Shown: piece by piece, positions 20,361 through 32,891 of the stretch
How positions within the stretch are numbered: the stretch's first letter is position 1
Layout of the letters: each line of letters starts with the position of its first letter
Origin: Gigantopelta aegis
Taxonomy: Eukaryota > Mollusca > Gastropoda > Neomphalida > Peltospiridae
Assembly (NCBI RefSeq): GCF_016097555.1
Contig: NC_054701.1
Span: forward strand, 8,548,560 to 8,612,559
Length of the DNA stretch: 64,000 bases
Reading direction: 5' to 3'
Made by a program: the position numbers and the translations under genes
Notes under the pieces: model-generated
What the model was told of the DNA's origin: nothing
Seen by the model: only the letters and a program-made list of their open reading frames with translations
Database searches by the model: none

Positions 20361-21045
20361 TTAAAGGGACACGCCCTAGTTGTTAACCATTACGCCGTTG
20401 TTTTTCGTTATTAAACCCATTTTCTCACAAATAAAATTGCAATTTACTTACATTTTATTATTTAGAATTTACATTTCCATTCACCTGAAGTGTTTTTTTG
20501 GTAATCCTGGTAATCCCGATGTTTGTAATACCACAAAATGCATTTTTCGTATTTATTAAAAAATGCGTCTGAGAAAAAACCGTTGAGCAGACAAGGTCTA
20601 ATCTATTGTTAGAGGGGATCTTCCCGTTTCAACGTCACAGACGTTGGCATACCACGTTACTGTTATCATTTTGGTTAGGTTTGTTTTTTCGTGCACGGTT
20701 CGCGCAATAAACATCCGATTTGTTGTCGTTTGCTTGTCGTTCATTTGTGAGGTTTTTCTTCACAGTTCGTGAACATTTTCATTAACAATAAAGTTCAGAC
20801 AAGTAAGTATCTCAATACAAAACGTTACAAACCCTTAAAACCAATAAGTTTGCTAAGTCTTACGATATCTGGAGTGGGGATACAACCTTGGGGGGTGGGG
20901 GTGGGGGGCACAAGCTATATTGTTACCTTTATTTAAATAGAGTAGGACAAAAAAAACCTTACATTTTCGTCCTGGGGAGGGGAAGTGCCTCCCCACCTCT
21001 GATTCCTACAGACTGTACTACTACTACTACCAATACTACTACCAA

Positions 21046-21081
<36 letters not shown>

Positions 21082-21661
21082 AAACAATAATAAACGGTGC
21101 ACCTAATTGCTAATAACAATAGGTTAGCCACTAGTACCCGGTGACGAATAGCAAATGTAGGCTAATTGCGGTTTATATATAAAATTTATTATTTCAAACA
21201 CTTTAGTATAGTCAACATGGTCAGTGACGGACTATCATTGTCGTCTTATTCCGATTCAAGTATCATGATTGCTGCAGCAGCCACTTCATCAACAGAAGCA
21301 CACATGTTGGTAAAGTAACTTCCTGTTCCAAACTCATTCCTTTCGCTGTCCAGGACAGAACAGTTGGAACATGCCCAAGAAAGGTGAAAGGAACGCACCC
21401 CAAGTCTGTGTGCACTCTAGGAAATTTGTCGTGACATAGGCATTTCTGTACTTCGAGCGACATCTACCGGTGACATCAGAATACTACTTTCAAAATTATT
21501 TCAAGTAATTGGGTCACGGGGATTCCCATGGTATTTATCGATATAAAACCTGTTTTTTCACTCTATTTTATAAAAACGCGATCTAAGTGTGTTACAGTTT
21601 TGTAGATTAACCAAAATTAGAATTAATTTTCGCGGGCTGAAACTAGGGCGTGCGACTTTAA
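20361..21661 (+). mobile_element. TTAA-ended non-autonomous transposon, copy 1, with an insertion
   Basis: Ends are TTAAAGGGACACGCCCTAGT and the inverted counterpart AACTAGGGCGTGCGACTTTA plus A. Copy 2 lies in opposite orientation at 34156-34942, with an alignable interior including the ATGTTTATTGCGCGAACCGT-like region, GATATCTGGAGTGGGGATAC and GATGTCACCGGTAG-like sequence. Copy 1 is about 500 bp longer because of an insertion between about 20887 and 21350 that contains a (CTA)n tract. No transposase is encoded. TTAA targets suggest piggyBac-type mobilisation. Confidence 0.8.
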
Positions 21662-21894
21662 TGAGTTTTAAAAAGTATGTCTCGAATCAATATTTAAAGC
21701 TTCTCCATAGCATAGCGTTATTATTTGGGTGTTTAATTAATAAATAATATGATAGAGGTTTTCTGGATTGTTGTATCTTTCAGATGTTTATTTATTTTTA
21801 CTCAGTTTATTAATATATTTATTTTGACGGGTAATTAACTTTGCATACAACACACACATACACACAAACACGCGCCTACGCACAAAAATATTAT
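21662..21894. other. AT-rich spacer
   Basis: No recognised feature apart from a short (ACAC)n patch at about 21850-21880. Confidence 0.4.
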
Positions 21895-22450
21895 AACCCA
21901 CACAGGACAGCAATCGGTGGCAGCATGTTATCGCGGTAGTACTGACTAGTGACCCTCCCTTGAACAATATGGAGTGGTGTTATGTCAGTCATAGTAATGC
22001 CTCCCCATCTCATAACTGAACCACCACCAAATCTGTCATGTTGGCCTGAGGTTGACGTTTGTTTGTCGTTCCGGAAAGCATTATAAAAACTTAAAGAAAA
22101 TTATCTTCTTAACTGTTTAAGGAGTTTTAGACTATTAACTACTCAGTTGCCCCCTCCCCCCCCCCCCAAACAAAAAATCGTAGCTACGGCCCTGAGTATC
22201 CTGGTGTAACTGCAGCGATTTGAGTCGCTATTTGAACTGATTTCGTAGAACCTGGGTTCTGAGGTATTGACCATGGACTCAAATGGTTGACCGACGATCA
22301 TCAACAGTTTGGGTCTGCTTGCATCTGTCCCATAGTCTGCAGATCACAGACAGCGAAACATTGAACATATTGGCTACATCATGCTGAATTCTACCAGTTC
22401 GAAGCCTGCCAATAGTCCTAAGGCGTTCTTCACGCCGTAGACGCCACATG
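21895..22450 (-). pseudogene. Tc1-like transposase remnant with a central gap
   Basis: On the minus strand, 22279-22450 encodes an N-terminal helix-turn-helix fragment (EERLRTIGRLRTGRIQHDVA, FNVSLSVICRLWDRCKQ). The stretch 21900-22055 encodes the mid-catalytic fragment FGGGSVMRWGGITMTDITPL. Between them unrelated sequence with a C homopolymer replaces the first catalytic Asp region, and the C-terminal catalytic part is absent. It is a different Tc1 lineage from the other copies, by residue differences. Confidence 0.65.
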
Positions 22451-22784
22451 ACTAATTCAAAGACAAAAAATGAATAACATCGAACAAACAAAGGTCAGTT
22501 GATCATGAGATTTCAGAACAATTAGTAATAACTCAAAACAGATTTGTGTCAAAATCGCGAATGACTCTATGCTACAAACTTGTGAAAAGTATTGCATTAT
22601 TTATGGCTGCCAGTATTACAGATGATAGGCTGAAATGTGTTGAAGTTTGGACATGCTGTTTTCGCACGTACTTTGTTCTGGATGGACTGATAAGTTTCGG
22701 CCAATGGGAGGCCGCTCTAATGTAGTGAGGGAATATAAATATAGCGAGCGACGGGTGGTCGGTATTCAAAAATTCAATAACACC

Positions 22785-22940
22785 ATCACCCCCCGCCTCT
22801 CCCCCTCCCCCACCTTTCCTATCCTGGACGGAGGAGCCGGCAGAGGCCGGCTCTTGTGCCCAGGACAGGCGTGCGCTACAACAGCTTGCTCTGAATGTGC
22901 ACGTAAAACCCTATGACCTGACCTGACCTGACCTGACCTG
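22785..22940 (+). repeat. SINE family D, second copy
   Basis: Matches 6391-6612: GACGGAGGAGCCGGC, AGGCCGGCTCTTGTGCCC, TGCACGTAAAACCCTATGAC, then (CTGAC)n, five pentamers. The pyrimidine-rich 5' part is retained. Confidence 0.7.
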
Positions 22941-22944
22941 GTAG

Positions 22945-23645
22945 TCGGTGTCTTCCACTGGGAACAGGTAATTAGGTAATATATGTCGGGTAATTGTTGG
23001 ATAGGTGTTAAATTTATTGAGGTTGGGGTGGTTATTTCTTAGTGTAGGATTTGTGTATTGTATTACTTATTTGACATTTAACACTGTGAATGTATAAGTC
23101 ACTGAGCACTACTGTGGAATTTAGGTTTAGTAAATATTAATATCTCAGTTGTTGTTTGTGTTTTTATTTCTGTTGCTATATATTAAGATTTAGTTTAATT
23201 ACGGCAACCTGATGTATAAATACGAATCTGCGTGGCTGAACGCTCCTGAGGGAGCCTCTATCCCCTATCCACATTCAATTGTTTAAAGTTGATGGGGAAT
23301 TGACGCTCGTTCTTGGTCGTTCCGTGCTCATTGATGTTATTGTAGGTCTTGACGGTTACTTCAATACCCATATGTACGGTGCTACTGCGTGCTGCACGCG
23401 CACATTTCTGGCCGTGTTTGGGCGTTAGGTTGTTCAGCCGTGAACGTTCTTTCCTAGGCAGTCACTTTTGAAATCTCTGGTCTCCGTTCCAATCATTGGT
23501 AATGACATTTGCATTTTAAATTCCCCTACTTTTTTATGAACAGTATGAGTATATTAGCATATTAAATCACGGGGTATGGTTATAAAACTGAACAGCACAG
23601 CTGTTTCATTGTAGTTATGGATTGTTATTAAAATATCTCAAGTCA
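22945..23645. other. Unassigned intergenic stretch
   Basis: No repeat or gene recognised. It is AT-rich, with a more mixed composition at 23220-23480. Confidence 0.4.
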
Positions 23646-23648
23646 GAA

Positions 23649-23692
23649 TGGCTGTATTTCGCGATGTACCACGTCTGAAATCGGTGTGCGAT
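23649..23692 (+). CDS. Candidate first coding exon (weak)
   Basis: ATGGCTGTATTTCGCGATGT opens a frame MAVFRDVPRLKSVCD that runs straight into a GTAAGT donor at 23693. A second possible exon (about 23983-24038, MTICGSRSSTSERTKCKR) ends at GTGAGT after a SINE fragment that would be intronic. No third exon can be joined with confidence and the peptide matches nothing I know. Confidence 0.2.
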
Positions 23693-23756
23693 GGTAAGTT
23701 TATTTTCTATGTATTCAATCTAGTATGCTTTTTCTGGCCTGTAGGAAAAAGAGTTT

Positions 23757-23872
23757 GTTTTGTTTAAAGACACCACTAAAGCACATTGATTTACTAATCA
23801 TCGGTTATTGGATGTCAAACATATGGTCATTTTGACACAGTCGTAAAGAGGAAACCCGCTACATTTTTACAC
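23757..23872 (-). repeat. SINE family A' 3' fragment
   Basis: GTTTGTTTTGTTTAAAGACA, CACTAAAGCACATTGATTTA, GGTTATTGGATGTCAAACAT, GAGGAAACCCGCTACATTTT. Only the 3' part is present. Confidence 0.75.
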
Positions 23873-24646
23873 ATTGCAGGTGCAATATGTGACGGCTTGT
23901 ATAGCTTGTGATTGTTGTACAACACGTGCAGTGACTGGCCAATCGTCTTTCAGATTAGCCATCACAGGGTTGTATATCTTGAGATGACCATCTGTGGTTC
24001 AAGGTCGTCCACCTCGGAGCGAACTAAGTGTAAGAGAAGTGAGTATAGTAGTAGTTTTCTCGTTAGTTGTGGGTTGATATTAGGATATTATTATTTTAAG
24101 AGACGGCATATTCGCGTGTAATTGTTAGCTATATGTTTATTTTCTGAATAATAATATTGCATATCAATTTGTTTTTGTGTTATTTGTTTTGTATAATTAC
24201 CATATTTGTTTCAAAATGTCGGGTACAAAAAGCTGTCGCTGTTCAAGTGTACAATCTTCTGGAGATTTAGATGTACTGAACCGAATCTCCACTTTGGTCC
24301 GCTACAGTCACGGCACTCCCCTCCTCCCAATAGAAGACGAAAATGTACTTTTTTTTTTTATCCTACATTATATAAACGATTAAAATCTTGCTTGTCCTTA
24401 ATAGATTTGCCCCCTCTCTCCCCCCCCCCCCCCATACTCCACTCACTCACACTAAAGCTTGTGTCTCTACTTCCAATAATGTTCCTACGGGCTTGCATTA
24501 ACGTATTAGTTTAAAATATTCAACGTGAAAGATTTTTCGTTCATAATTGTGAGAAATAATTCGACATTTGCTTGTTTAAAACAAAATGTATGTTAATATA
24601 CAGGATCACAGAATAGGACCCCTATCCGGGTTTAACGTCTAACTGG

Positions 24647-24930
24647 GGCGAAACGTAGCTCAGTGGTACAGCGCTCACTTGATGCGCGGTCAGTCGGGGA
24701 TCGATCCTCGTTGGTGGGCCCATTGGGCTATTTCTCATTCCAGCCAGTGCCCCACGACTAATATGTGCCATCCTGTTTGTGGGATAGTGCATATAAAAGA
24801 CCCCTTGCTATTAATGAAAAAATGTAGCGGATTTCTTATCTGACTCATTAGAACTACGAAATGTTTGACATCCAATAGCCAATGATTAATAAATCATGTG
24901 CTCTAGTGGTGTAGTTAAAAAAACCCTTTA
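24647..24930 (+). repeat. SINE family A', full length
   Basis: Head GGGCGAAACGTAGCTCAGTG, GGGCCCATTGGGCTATTTCT, body GTGGGATAGTGCATATAAAA and end GTGCTCTAGTGGTGTAGTTA. Confidence 0.85.
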
Positions 24931-25018
24931 CTTTAAATTATATCTGGCGTATCAAACTGAATTGTTGATAAACCAGCTATCTGGGTTTAAATGTATCCAG
25001 TCATTCATATGGGCCTTA

Positions 25019-25192
25019 CCGTGTATGTGCTATCCTGTCTGTGGGTTGGTGTATATAAAAGATCACTTGCTGGTCATCGAAAAGAGTTGCCCATGAAGTG
25101 GCGACAGCGGGTTTGCTTTCTCAGCATCTGTTCGACGCCATATAACCGTAAAAAATGTGATGAGTGCGTCGTTAAATAAAACATTTCCTTCC
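25019..25192 (+). repeat. SINE family A, 5'-truncated, with 15-bp target duplication
   Basis: Starts inside the body (CCGTGTATGTGCTATCCTGT) and ends AAATAAAACATTTCC. TTCATATGGGCCTTA occurs at 25004-25018 and 25193-25207, a perfect 15-bp duplication. Confidence 0.9.
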
Positions 25193-25207
25193 TTCATATG
25201 GGCCTTA

Positions 25208-25959
25208 GGAAGGTGTTCGCTGTTGGTCCTTTTATGTTATTGATTTTTGAATTGGCAGAATCTTATTATCATTTCATTAATTTTGGCGAAGAATCTACTA
25301 TGGGATTCGGGTGGAGAGTGGGGGGGGGGGGGGGGGCTGTGCGAAAACTAAAATGTATGTATATCAAGAAATAATTTTGTGACACTAATCCCCGTCCCCA
25401 CCCACACTAGCGACTGTCCACCTCCATCAGATAGTGTCCCCCCCCCCTCCATCCAATATATCATTCCTACGGGCCATTAAAGGCCGTGGTATGTGTTATC
25501 CTGTCTGAAGCATTAGCAGTAGATATGTCAAACTAGACTTGCACAAAATGTGAGGACCTTTTCACAAATCATTTCATTGAACCAAAATACTTTGACACGG
25601 CCTTATAGCTTTATAATTTTAAGTGGCCCGTTACATGACCATCCCCGCCCCGGTTCCCATTGGCCTGCATTTGGTCTTCCCGTGTTTAATTTAAAATTGT
25701 TGTATCGACGTTTAAAATCCGCTGTACATCTTGTTACCTTTTTTTGACACACAATGACCTATATATATTTTCTGGTATAATCATTCATATATGTCCTCCA
25801 GTGTAAAAACATAATAGTATATTCTATAGTACTACTACTAAAAAAAAGTCGGGGGGGGGGGGGGATAGGGGTCCTGTGACACCCCCTCCCCTGCCCGTTT
25901 AAAGGACCCTTTTTAATTACTTTTTTGTTTCTTTAAATTCATCACCCACAATAATTAAT
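25208..25959. other. AT-rich stretch with homopolymers
   Basis: G tract at 25320-25337, C tract at 25440-25448, G tract at 25853-25864. No gene. Confidence 0.5.
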
Positions 25960-25968
25960 ACTAATAAT

Positions 25969-26215
25969 AGGGTTGGGTAAATCTGATCGAAGTTTTGTGC
26001 ATAGCATTTTCTATGGCCATTTTCGATGCTGAATCAGAATCTGTTGGAATGTTTTACCTTCGATGACCTTTGACCCCCGGAACCTTAATTTATTTAAAAT
26101 GGCCGCCAAAAATGGCTGTGTTTTGCAATTTTCCCTACTTAATAAGACTAATATGGCATGTTACATATCATTATATATATTTTTCAGGTCAAGGAATACG
26201 AAAATTACACTTTGA
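25969..26215 (+). repeat. Left TIR of the large transposon
   Basis: Inverted counterpart of 32892-33140. The end sequence is AGGGTTGGGTAAAT. Divergence between arms is noticeable (many substitutions, small indels), indicating an old insertion. Confidence 0.85.
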
Positions 26216-27521
26216 ACTAAAATATTCATTCTGATCATGATCGTTTTTCTCGGGGTTTTTCATTCCAGATCTGGATGTTCGGCTAAACTTACCATCTGTT
26301 TGCTAAACATGATTGAAATGTTGTAGTTCTAGTATCTCATAGTTAAGAAATATGACTGATGAACTAGTGTCAAGTGTTTCCAAAACGAGGAGCAGTTCTC
26401 AGAAACAACTTTTTGGTGAAATATACAAAGAAGTGCCCGAATATGAACTGAAGTCAAAGCTTCCCCCTGGAATATTCTTACTAGGACGGATGATGTATCT
26501 ATGTAGGACTGTAGAGAGGAGTCAACATCAAATTAGTAGAAATGAAGCAAGCAATGTGGTAGCCCTAGAAGTCTGCGATGATTGGATATCTAAGAATGTA
26601 TATCCAAAAAGTGCACGTACTGTGGCAAAACAAATAAAATCAGACTATGATACTTTCCTAACAATGGCTAAATATGAGAGAAATAGTAAACCGAAAAATG
26701 ATTTGTGGTGCAAGAAGGCAAAATCCTTTAATGACTCTATGACAATGTGGGCCTATGACATTAGATCAAAAGCAAAAGAGCAGCAGAAAAATATGGAAGA
26801 TCAATATGGTGTGAGAATGACGCAGGAGGATGAGAACTTTTACATAGATAATTGTCACGGGGATTATGTAGCAATCTGTACCAATACTGTACCTGGGTCT
26901 TGGCGGAAGAAGAGAAAACGAGCAGAAACAAGGAGGTCTTCAGCGGAGAAAAAAGAAAAGGAGGTTGAGAAAGAGAGAATGGGAAGTGTGACAATAGCAA
27001 TGCATATTGACGAAGATGAAGCAATGGAGGAACCTGTCCCAGAGTCAACAGTAACTGATTCAACATATGAACCTCCCCTCCTAACTACTGGTAAACTCCA
27101 GTTCGATACTCCAACACCATCAAGGCGATCCACTAGGGGTTCGAGTAGAGATGACGACATGCATGAAGACCAACATCTAGTCTTCCCAAGAGTGAATATC
27201 AGAACCACCCGTAAAACTATCAATGAGAAATTAATGATATGTGTTGTGTAGTGTCTCTCCGAATTCAAAGTAAGTCAAAATGATGTAGCAGGCATCATGA
27301 TACGGACAGCCAATATGGTATTTGATAAAAACTGGCGATTGCCATCAGAAACAGAAGCGTTTGACAACCGTGAGGAGAGTAGTAATGATGAAGGAGATAC
27401 TGTTGACTCGCAGCCTTTGAAGAAAAGACGGCGGAGAAGCTGCAGAGACTTGAGCAATGTATTCCCTAGCCATAGGTGTATAGGGATGTATTTAGAAGAT
27501 GCAATTTACCTTAACTTGAAA

Positions 27522-30063
27522 GCTAAGAATGAATTAGAAAGAAAGCTTTGCACAGAAATTAAAAATCTAGAGGAAAATGAAAACAGCAAAATAGATGAAA
27601 TTGAGGCAAAAAAGAATGAATTAGTAGAATTACGAAAAGAAAAAATGAAAGGTAATTATATTAGATCAAAGGCAAGATGAAAAACCATCAAAATATTTTT
27701 GCCACTTATAATCTAGAAACTATTACAGTAAACTAATACCAAAAGTACGATTAGATAATGGAGAAGAAATTAATGAACAGGAAGAAATTTTAAAGGAAAC
27801 CAAACGCTTCTATCAAAAACTTTACTCTGCACCCTCTGGGCAAAATGATAATGATGTGATGGGAAAAAATACGTAATTTAAAATTCAATAAATTAAGTGA
27901 TGACGACGCAAACAAATTAGAAGGCGAAATACAATATTCGGAAGTATTAACATATTTAAAAGGTATGAAAAATGAAAAAAGCCCAGGTTCGGATGGCTTT
28001 TCGACGGAATTCTTTAAATTTTTCTGGATAGATCTGGGTCATTTCATAGTTCGATCTATTAACTATAGTTATTCTGTTAAAGAGATGTCTAACGTCCAAA
28101 AGTTAGGTATAATTACATGTATCCCAAAAGCAAATAAACCAAAAGAATATCTTAAAAATTGGAGACCCTTAACATTATTAAACTGTATTTACAAAATGGC
28201 ATTAGGTTGTATCGCTAACAGAATAAAACAGATATTAGATTTAATAATAGATAAAGACCAAACTGGTTTCATAAAAGGAAGATACATTGGAGAAAATATA
28301 AGACTAATATATGATATTATGCAGCATACCGAAACGCACAACATTCCCGGCCTACTGTTATTAATAGACTTTGAAAAAGCTTTTGATTCTATATCATGGC
28401 CATTCGTAGACCAAGTACTTGATATTTTTAATTTTAAACCATCTGTTAAAAACTGGATTAAACCGTTTTATAATAAGTCCTTTTCTAGGGTAATACAAAA
28501 TGGATTCTTATCCGAACCAATTCTGTTAGAAAGGGGCTGCAGGCAGGGCGACCCGTTGTTGCCATATATCTTCATAATATGTGCTGAAATCCTTGCAATT
28601 ATTATTAGAAATAATCCAACTATTAAAGGCATAAATATAGATGGTGAAGAATATCTAATATCGCAATACGCAGATGATACAAGTTTTATTTTAGATGGAT
28701 CCCTCGAGTCCCTGTACAGTACACTTACGGTATTAGATTATTATGAACATATTTCAGGTCAAAAAATAAACTACTCTAAGTCAAAAGCTATCTGGATAGG
28801 CAGTAAAATGTTTTCTAAAGATGTTTATCACCATACACGATGGAAGTTAGAATGGGGCTCTACTCAATTCAGTTTACTTGGTATCAACTTTCCTGTCAAC
28901 TTGGAAAATATTAATGAACTTAATTTTAACCCTAAGCTACTAGAAATTAAAAATTCATTGAAAAGATGGTCTATAAGAAAATTAACAGTCTTAGGTAGAA
29001 TAACAGTTCTTAAAACATTAATAATACCAATTATTACACATCTTCTAATATCATTACCGAACCCAAGAGAAATGTTCTTAAAAACTCTAAACACACTATT
29101 TTTTAAATTTATTTGGCAGAATAAACCTGAAAAGTTAAAACGTGATCTAATAACTCAAGACTATAAAGTAGGAGGACTCAAAATGTTAAATGTAAGTAAC
29201 TTCATGATCGCTTTAAAAAGTTCGTGGATACGAAGATTGTTTGTAAGTAATTCAAAGTGGGTTTATCTCTTTAAGTCTGTTACAAACGTATCAACAAATG
29301 AATTAATAATACATGGAGATTATTTCATTACGGGAAAAGCCACCCAAATTCTAAATAAGTTTTGGAGAGATACATTACTTTGTTGGGTAAAGATAGAAAA
29401 TAAACATAATCCTGAAAGTGTAAACGATATTTTATGTACGAACATCTGGCATAATAGTGAAATACTTATAGATCGAAAACCATTTATATATAAACATTAT
29501 GCCAGCAAAGGCATTATTTTCATAAGTGACCTATTCGATGAACAAGGTGATATTTTGTCTTATGGTAAATTTATAAATATATATCATACAACAACAAATT
29601 TCTTGTACTATGTTTCTTGTACAGATTATTTCAAAGAATTTTAGCTACTAATACATTTTTACATATGATTCGCTACGCCGATTCGAATATGTGCAATTTA
29701 TGTAGTAATTATCCTGAAACCATATTACATTTATTTGTAGAGTGTAATGAGACCAAAAACTTATGGGATTCGGTACAAGCCTGGATATTAACTACGACTG
29801 GGAATATAATTACTTTTAATAAAAATAATATCATGTTTGGTTTCATAAATAATGAAAAAGATAACTTTCTTAATTGGCTAATTATTAATATAAAATACTA
29901 TATTTACTGTACAAAAATACAGAAAAAATGCTTAGAAATCACTGCCATTAAAAACATATTGCATAAAAAATTTGAAATAGAAATATATATTCTATTTAAA
30001 AAATGCAATTATGAAAAATTTATTAAAGAATGGTCCCCATGGCTCAACCTCTTTAATGAGTGA
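27522..30063 (+). pseudogene. LINE ORF2 reverse transcriptase, truncated and frameshifted
   Basis: The first part (27522-27680) encodes the coiled linker ending GNYIRSKAR, as in L1 ORF2 before the RT domain. After one or more frame breaks between 27680 and 27900, a 559-residue frame (27965-29644) carries RT blocks: KSPGSDGFSTEFFKFFW, IPKANKPKEYLKNWRPLTLL, KDQTGFIKGRYIGENI, LLIDFEKAFDSISW, GCRQGDPLLPYIF and SQYADDTSF with the catalytic YADD, then the thumb. One more frame change near 29630 leads to a C-terminal 148-residue piece with a C-x2-C...H-x4-C motif (NMCNLCSNYPETILHLFVEC), the usual L1-type tail. RT catalytic residues survive, and decay is modest. Confidence 0.9.
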
Positions 30064-30551
30064 GTGATAGTAATATAGATATAATTAATATTAAGAAAAT
30101 ATAAGGTATACATGTAGCAATAAATATTGTGACTGATTTAGTGCGTGGCCTGTTTGGAGATCGCAGAGTTTCATGTCTTATTTAATTCAAAACAACTTCT
30201 TTCCTTCTTCTTATGCCATCTATATCTGTCTTGTATTTTTCTTCTTCTTCTTCTTCTTCTTCTTCTTCTTCTACTTCTTCTTCTTCTAAATCCTTTTCTG
30301 ATTCTCATCCTTCTTATTCGATATTTTCTCTGTTCCCGTTTAAATCTCGGATCATAACAATAGTTATATTATAGATCACTGTCCATGTTCATCTGTATGC
30401 ATGAATTGAACTTCACCCTGAATCAGTTTCTATTAGTTTTTGTTATTTTTAACACAGTTTGTTGCTGCTTAGATCATGGATACAAATGTAAAGCAGTGAG
30501 TCGGGGCTCCCAAACCCGACACTGCTATATGATCTGGGACAATAAATATGT

Positions 30552-30583
<32 letters not shown>
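27522..30583 (+). mobile_element. L1-type LINE, 5'-truncated, nested in the large transposon
   Basis: Flanked by a perfect 16-bp duplication, TTACCTTAACTTGAAA (27506-27521 and 30584-30599), and ending in a 26-28-nt A tract. It begins within ORF2 between endonuclease and reverse transcriptase; no endonuclease or ORF1 is present. The 3' UTR holds a (CTT)n tract (30238-30285). Structure and target-site features fit target-primed reverse transcription by an L1/Tx1-like element. Confidence 0.92.
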
Positions 30584-30821
30584 TTACCTTAACTTGAAAC
30601 TTGTAGATGAACATTTGCTAAATAAAGGGGAGAAGGTTGTTGCTGTAGGTTTGGATGATACGACTAAGGCTGGTGGTCACAAACTTTATGACGTGAAAGC
30701 TGATCACATCACTGTCATGGGTCAAGGAGAGCGAACATTTTTGACAACTGGCTATACAGAGAATGTTAGTCATTCAGGTCAGGATGGGGCCAAGGCGTAC
30801 GATTTTAAACTGAAGGTAGTA

Positions 30822-31259
30822 CTATACCAAATAACTTCCGGCTGGGTCAAAGTTCGAGGTGCACCCAACTTTTGATAGAGAAGTGAACACCACAAGTCCT
30901 GTGATTGGTTATAAATGTGAGTGTGTTGGTTGTAAAAAATAATAGTTTCATCTGGGTAAAATAAATGTGCAATTTTATTTCATCTAGTACCAATGTGTCA
31001 AGTAGCCTTGTGCTTGAAACATGTATGGGGTACCTGTGAAAAAAAAAGTACTCAAATTTTGTGCGAAACTAGGGTAGTCATAGACGCTACCCGTTATCTC
31101 AGAAACGAGCAGCTTGACCCCCATTTTTTTCTGATTCACTTTAAGTGTAAGGGGTGGTAGTATTTATATCCGTGGCGTTTATGTCGGTTGATACGTTGCA
31201 GGTAGGAGTTTTAGCCGTATATGTTACTATTGTCGTCTATGGGATTTGATTTGGTAGTA
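30822..31259 (+). mobile_element. ~0.43-kb non-coding insertion in the transposase gene
   Basis: GGTAGTA occurs at 30815-30821 and 31253-31259, a likely 7-bp target duplication. The transposase frame is the same on both sides. The interior is non-coding (ATAACTTCCGGCTGGGTCAA, GAACACCACAAGTCCTGTGA). Near 31133-31184 a segment CTTTAAGTGTAAGGGGTGGT, AGTATTTATATCC resembles the 52-bp minisatellite unit at 36.2-39.8 kb. Clear terminal inverted repeats are not visible. Confidence 0.6.
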
Positions 31260-32891
31260 TACACCCTGAAGTGTTTGGCACTGCTCGCCGACTCAACCTT
31301 AGATGAAATCAAATCGGCAATAGATTTCTGGATTACAGACAGGGCTGCTGATTGTAAAATTCTGCTTGATAATTTGAGTGTAGCGTCAGAGAAAATCCTA
31401 AAATGCTCAGCACATTTGGTGCTAGCAACTGATCATGGATGTGATAAGGTTTTCCGAAATGTAGAGCAGAAGATTTGGAGTGCAGAACCTTCTTAAACTA
31501 TCTGCTGGAGAAAGGGCATTTTGCTCTCCCGGATGTAGCATCCATACCTTAGGCGAAATAGCAATAGCAAAACTTCTGAATCCAAGCCATGCTGCTCACT
31601 CTGTATCACTATATTCCCAATACATGGAGGGGATGGAACAGAACGGTATCGAACATTGTGGATTCAAAGGGTTCACTGCAAATAGGTTTGGAAGAATAGC
31701 TGAGATTGCTAAACAGTTTCTCCAAATGAGAACATCCATCCTGGAATTCTTTGATGCTGTGGTGGACATTCATTCAAATAAACTTGTTCTTGCTGTATCC
31801 ACGTATATTCAAAGCGATTGGTTCATATTATGCTGCGAGGTTTATGAACTAGTCGGAGAAACTATCATATTCCCATTGATGAAACTATTGGGCATTGATG
31901 AGAAAGACAAACAGGGCTTCAATGCACAGAGAAACTGGGAAGGGGTGAAAGACTTCTTTGCCAAAAAATTGCCCGACATGGAAGCAATCCGTGACAATTC
32001 GAGAACTGGGAATGGGAAAGAACGCTTGTTAGCAGCTGTGATCGATGAAGTCCTCGATTCTTTGCGTCGCCAGCTCTCGGAAATGAAATTCTTTTCAGAA
32101 ATACCAGGAGTACCGATGACAGCAGGGATGGAAGATTTGCCCCTACCCAATTTGTTGAAAATGGAACTAGCTCCTGTCACAAATCTAGGTTCTGAAACAG
32201 AATTTGCACGGCTTGATAATCGGCTAAAGGTCATTGGTGGAATGGAATCAGTCATGTCGATGTCCAGAAACAATATAATTACCACGAACAGTCTTTTAGT
32301 CGATTCAACATTCATAGAGATGACACGTGAAGAAAAAATGGAACAGTTGAAATGGGCTCGTAATTCGGAACAGACTCTTGCTGTGAGAAAGTTGGAGTAA
32401 GATTTCCTTTCGACAGTGAGGGTATCAAAAGGACTTGTCCTAAGAAAAAAGGAAGATTTGAAGCAAAAGAAAAATACTAGGCTCTTGAATATTATAGGAA
32501 CTTGTAAGTTGCACAAAGGGCCTTTGACCCCAGACAGTCTCGATTTGTTGGATAATCTATCGCAGAAAGAACTTTTAGCCGAAGTTGCATATTTGCGGTT
32601 GACCATAGCCCCAGACATACGTCAGCAAAGGCGTGTGAAGGATGCTGCTGGTAGATTCCGAACTCAGAAATTCAGTGTGACTGAGCTACAGAACTCAATA
32701 AAGAATGCTATTAAACCCAGTGAAAGTGTGCATCATAACATTAATGAACTTTTGTTGGAAGCACTAGTGTGATTCTGTGATGTACAGCTGAGAATGGAAC
32801 ATTTTCAGGTTTTAATTAGCGAAATGTTAAAGACTGTTTTAGTGAAATGTTACATACTCTTGTCACTGAGCCTCTGATCGCACTAAAAGTG

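Larger units (their letters stand above)
26352..32772 (+). pseudogene. Transposase-like gene of the large transposon, interrupted
   Basis: About 980 residues in six collinear pieces. Piece 1 (26352-27251, 299 aa) is basic and acidic with no known domain, and ends at a TAG; the same frame continues to a KKRRRRS nuclear-signal-like patch and YLNLK at 27521. After the LINE it resumes in frame with LVDEHLLNKGEKVVAVGLDD, TTKAGGHKLYDVKADH and GAKAYDFKLK. After the second insertion it reads LALLADSTLDEIKSAIDFW, ITDRAADCKILLDN and ILKCSAHLVLATDHGCDKVF. A frameshift near 31480 and a TAA at 32398 precede the C-terminal end at 32772. GLDD and TDRAAD are candidate first and second catalytic Asp. C-x2-H after the second Asp is a feature of hAT, MULE, P, Kolobok and RAG-type DDE enzymes. 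The catalytic Glu is not identified. Assignment to a DDE/RNase H fold is inference. Confidence 0.65.

Noticed and set aside
27297-27680. A 127-codon gene
   Set aside because: It is a chance fusion of the large transposon's coding region with the 5' end of the inserted LINE across the target duplication.
31842-32618. 258-codon minus-strand frame
   Set aside because: Antisense of the transposase-like coding region; the plus strand has the collinear, family-like protein and the arms set the orientation.
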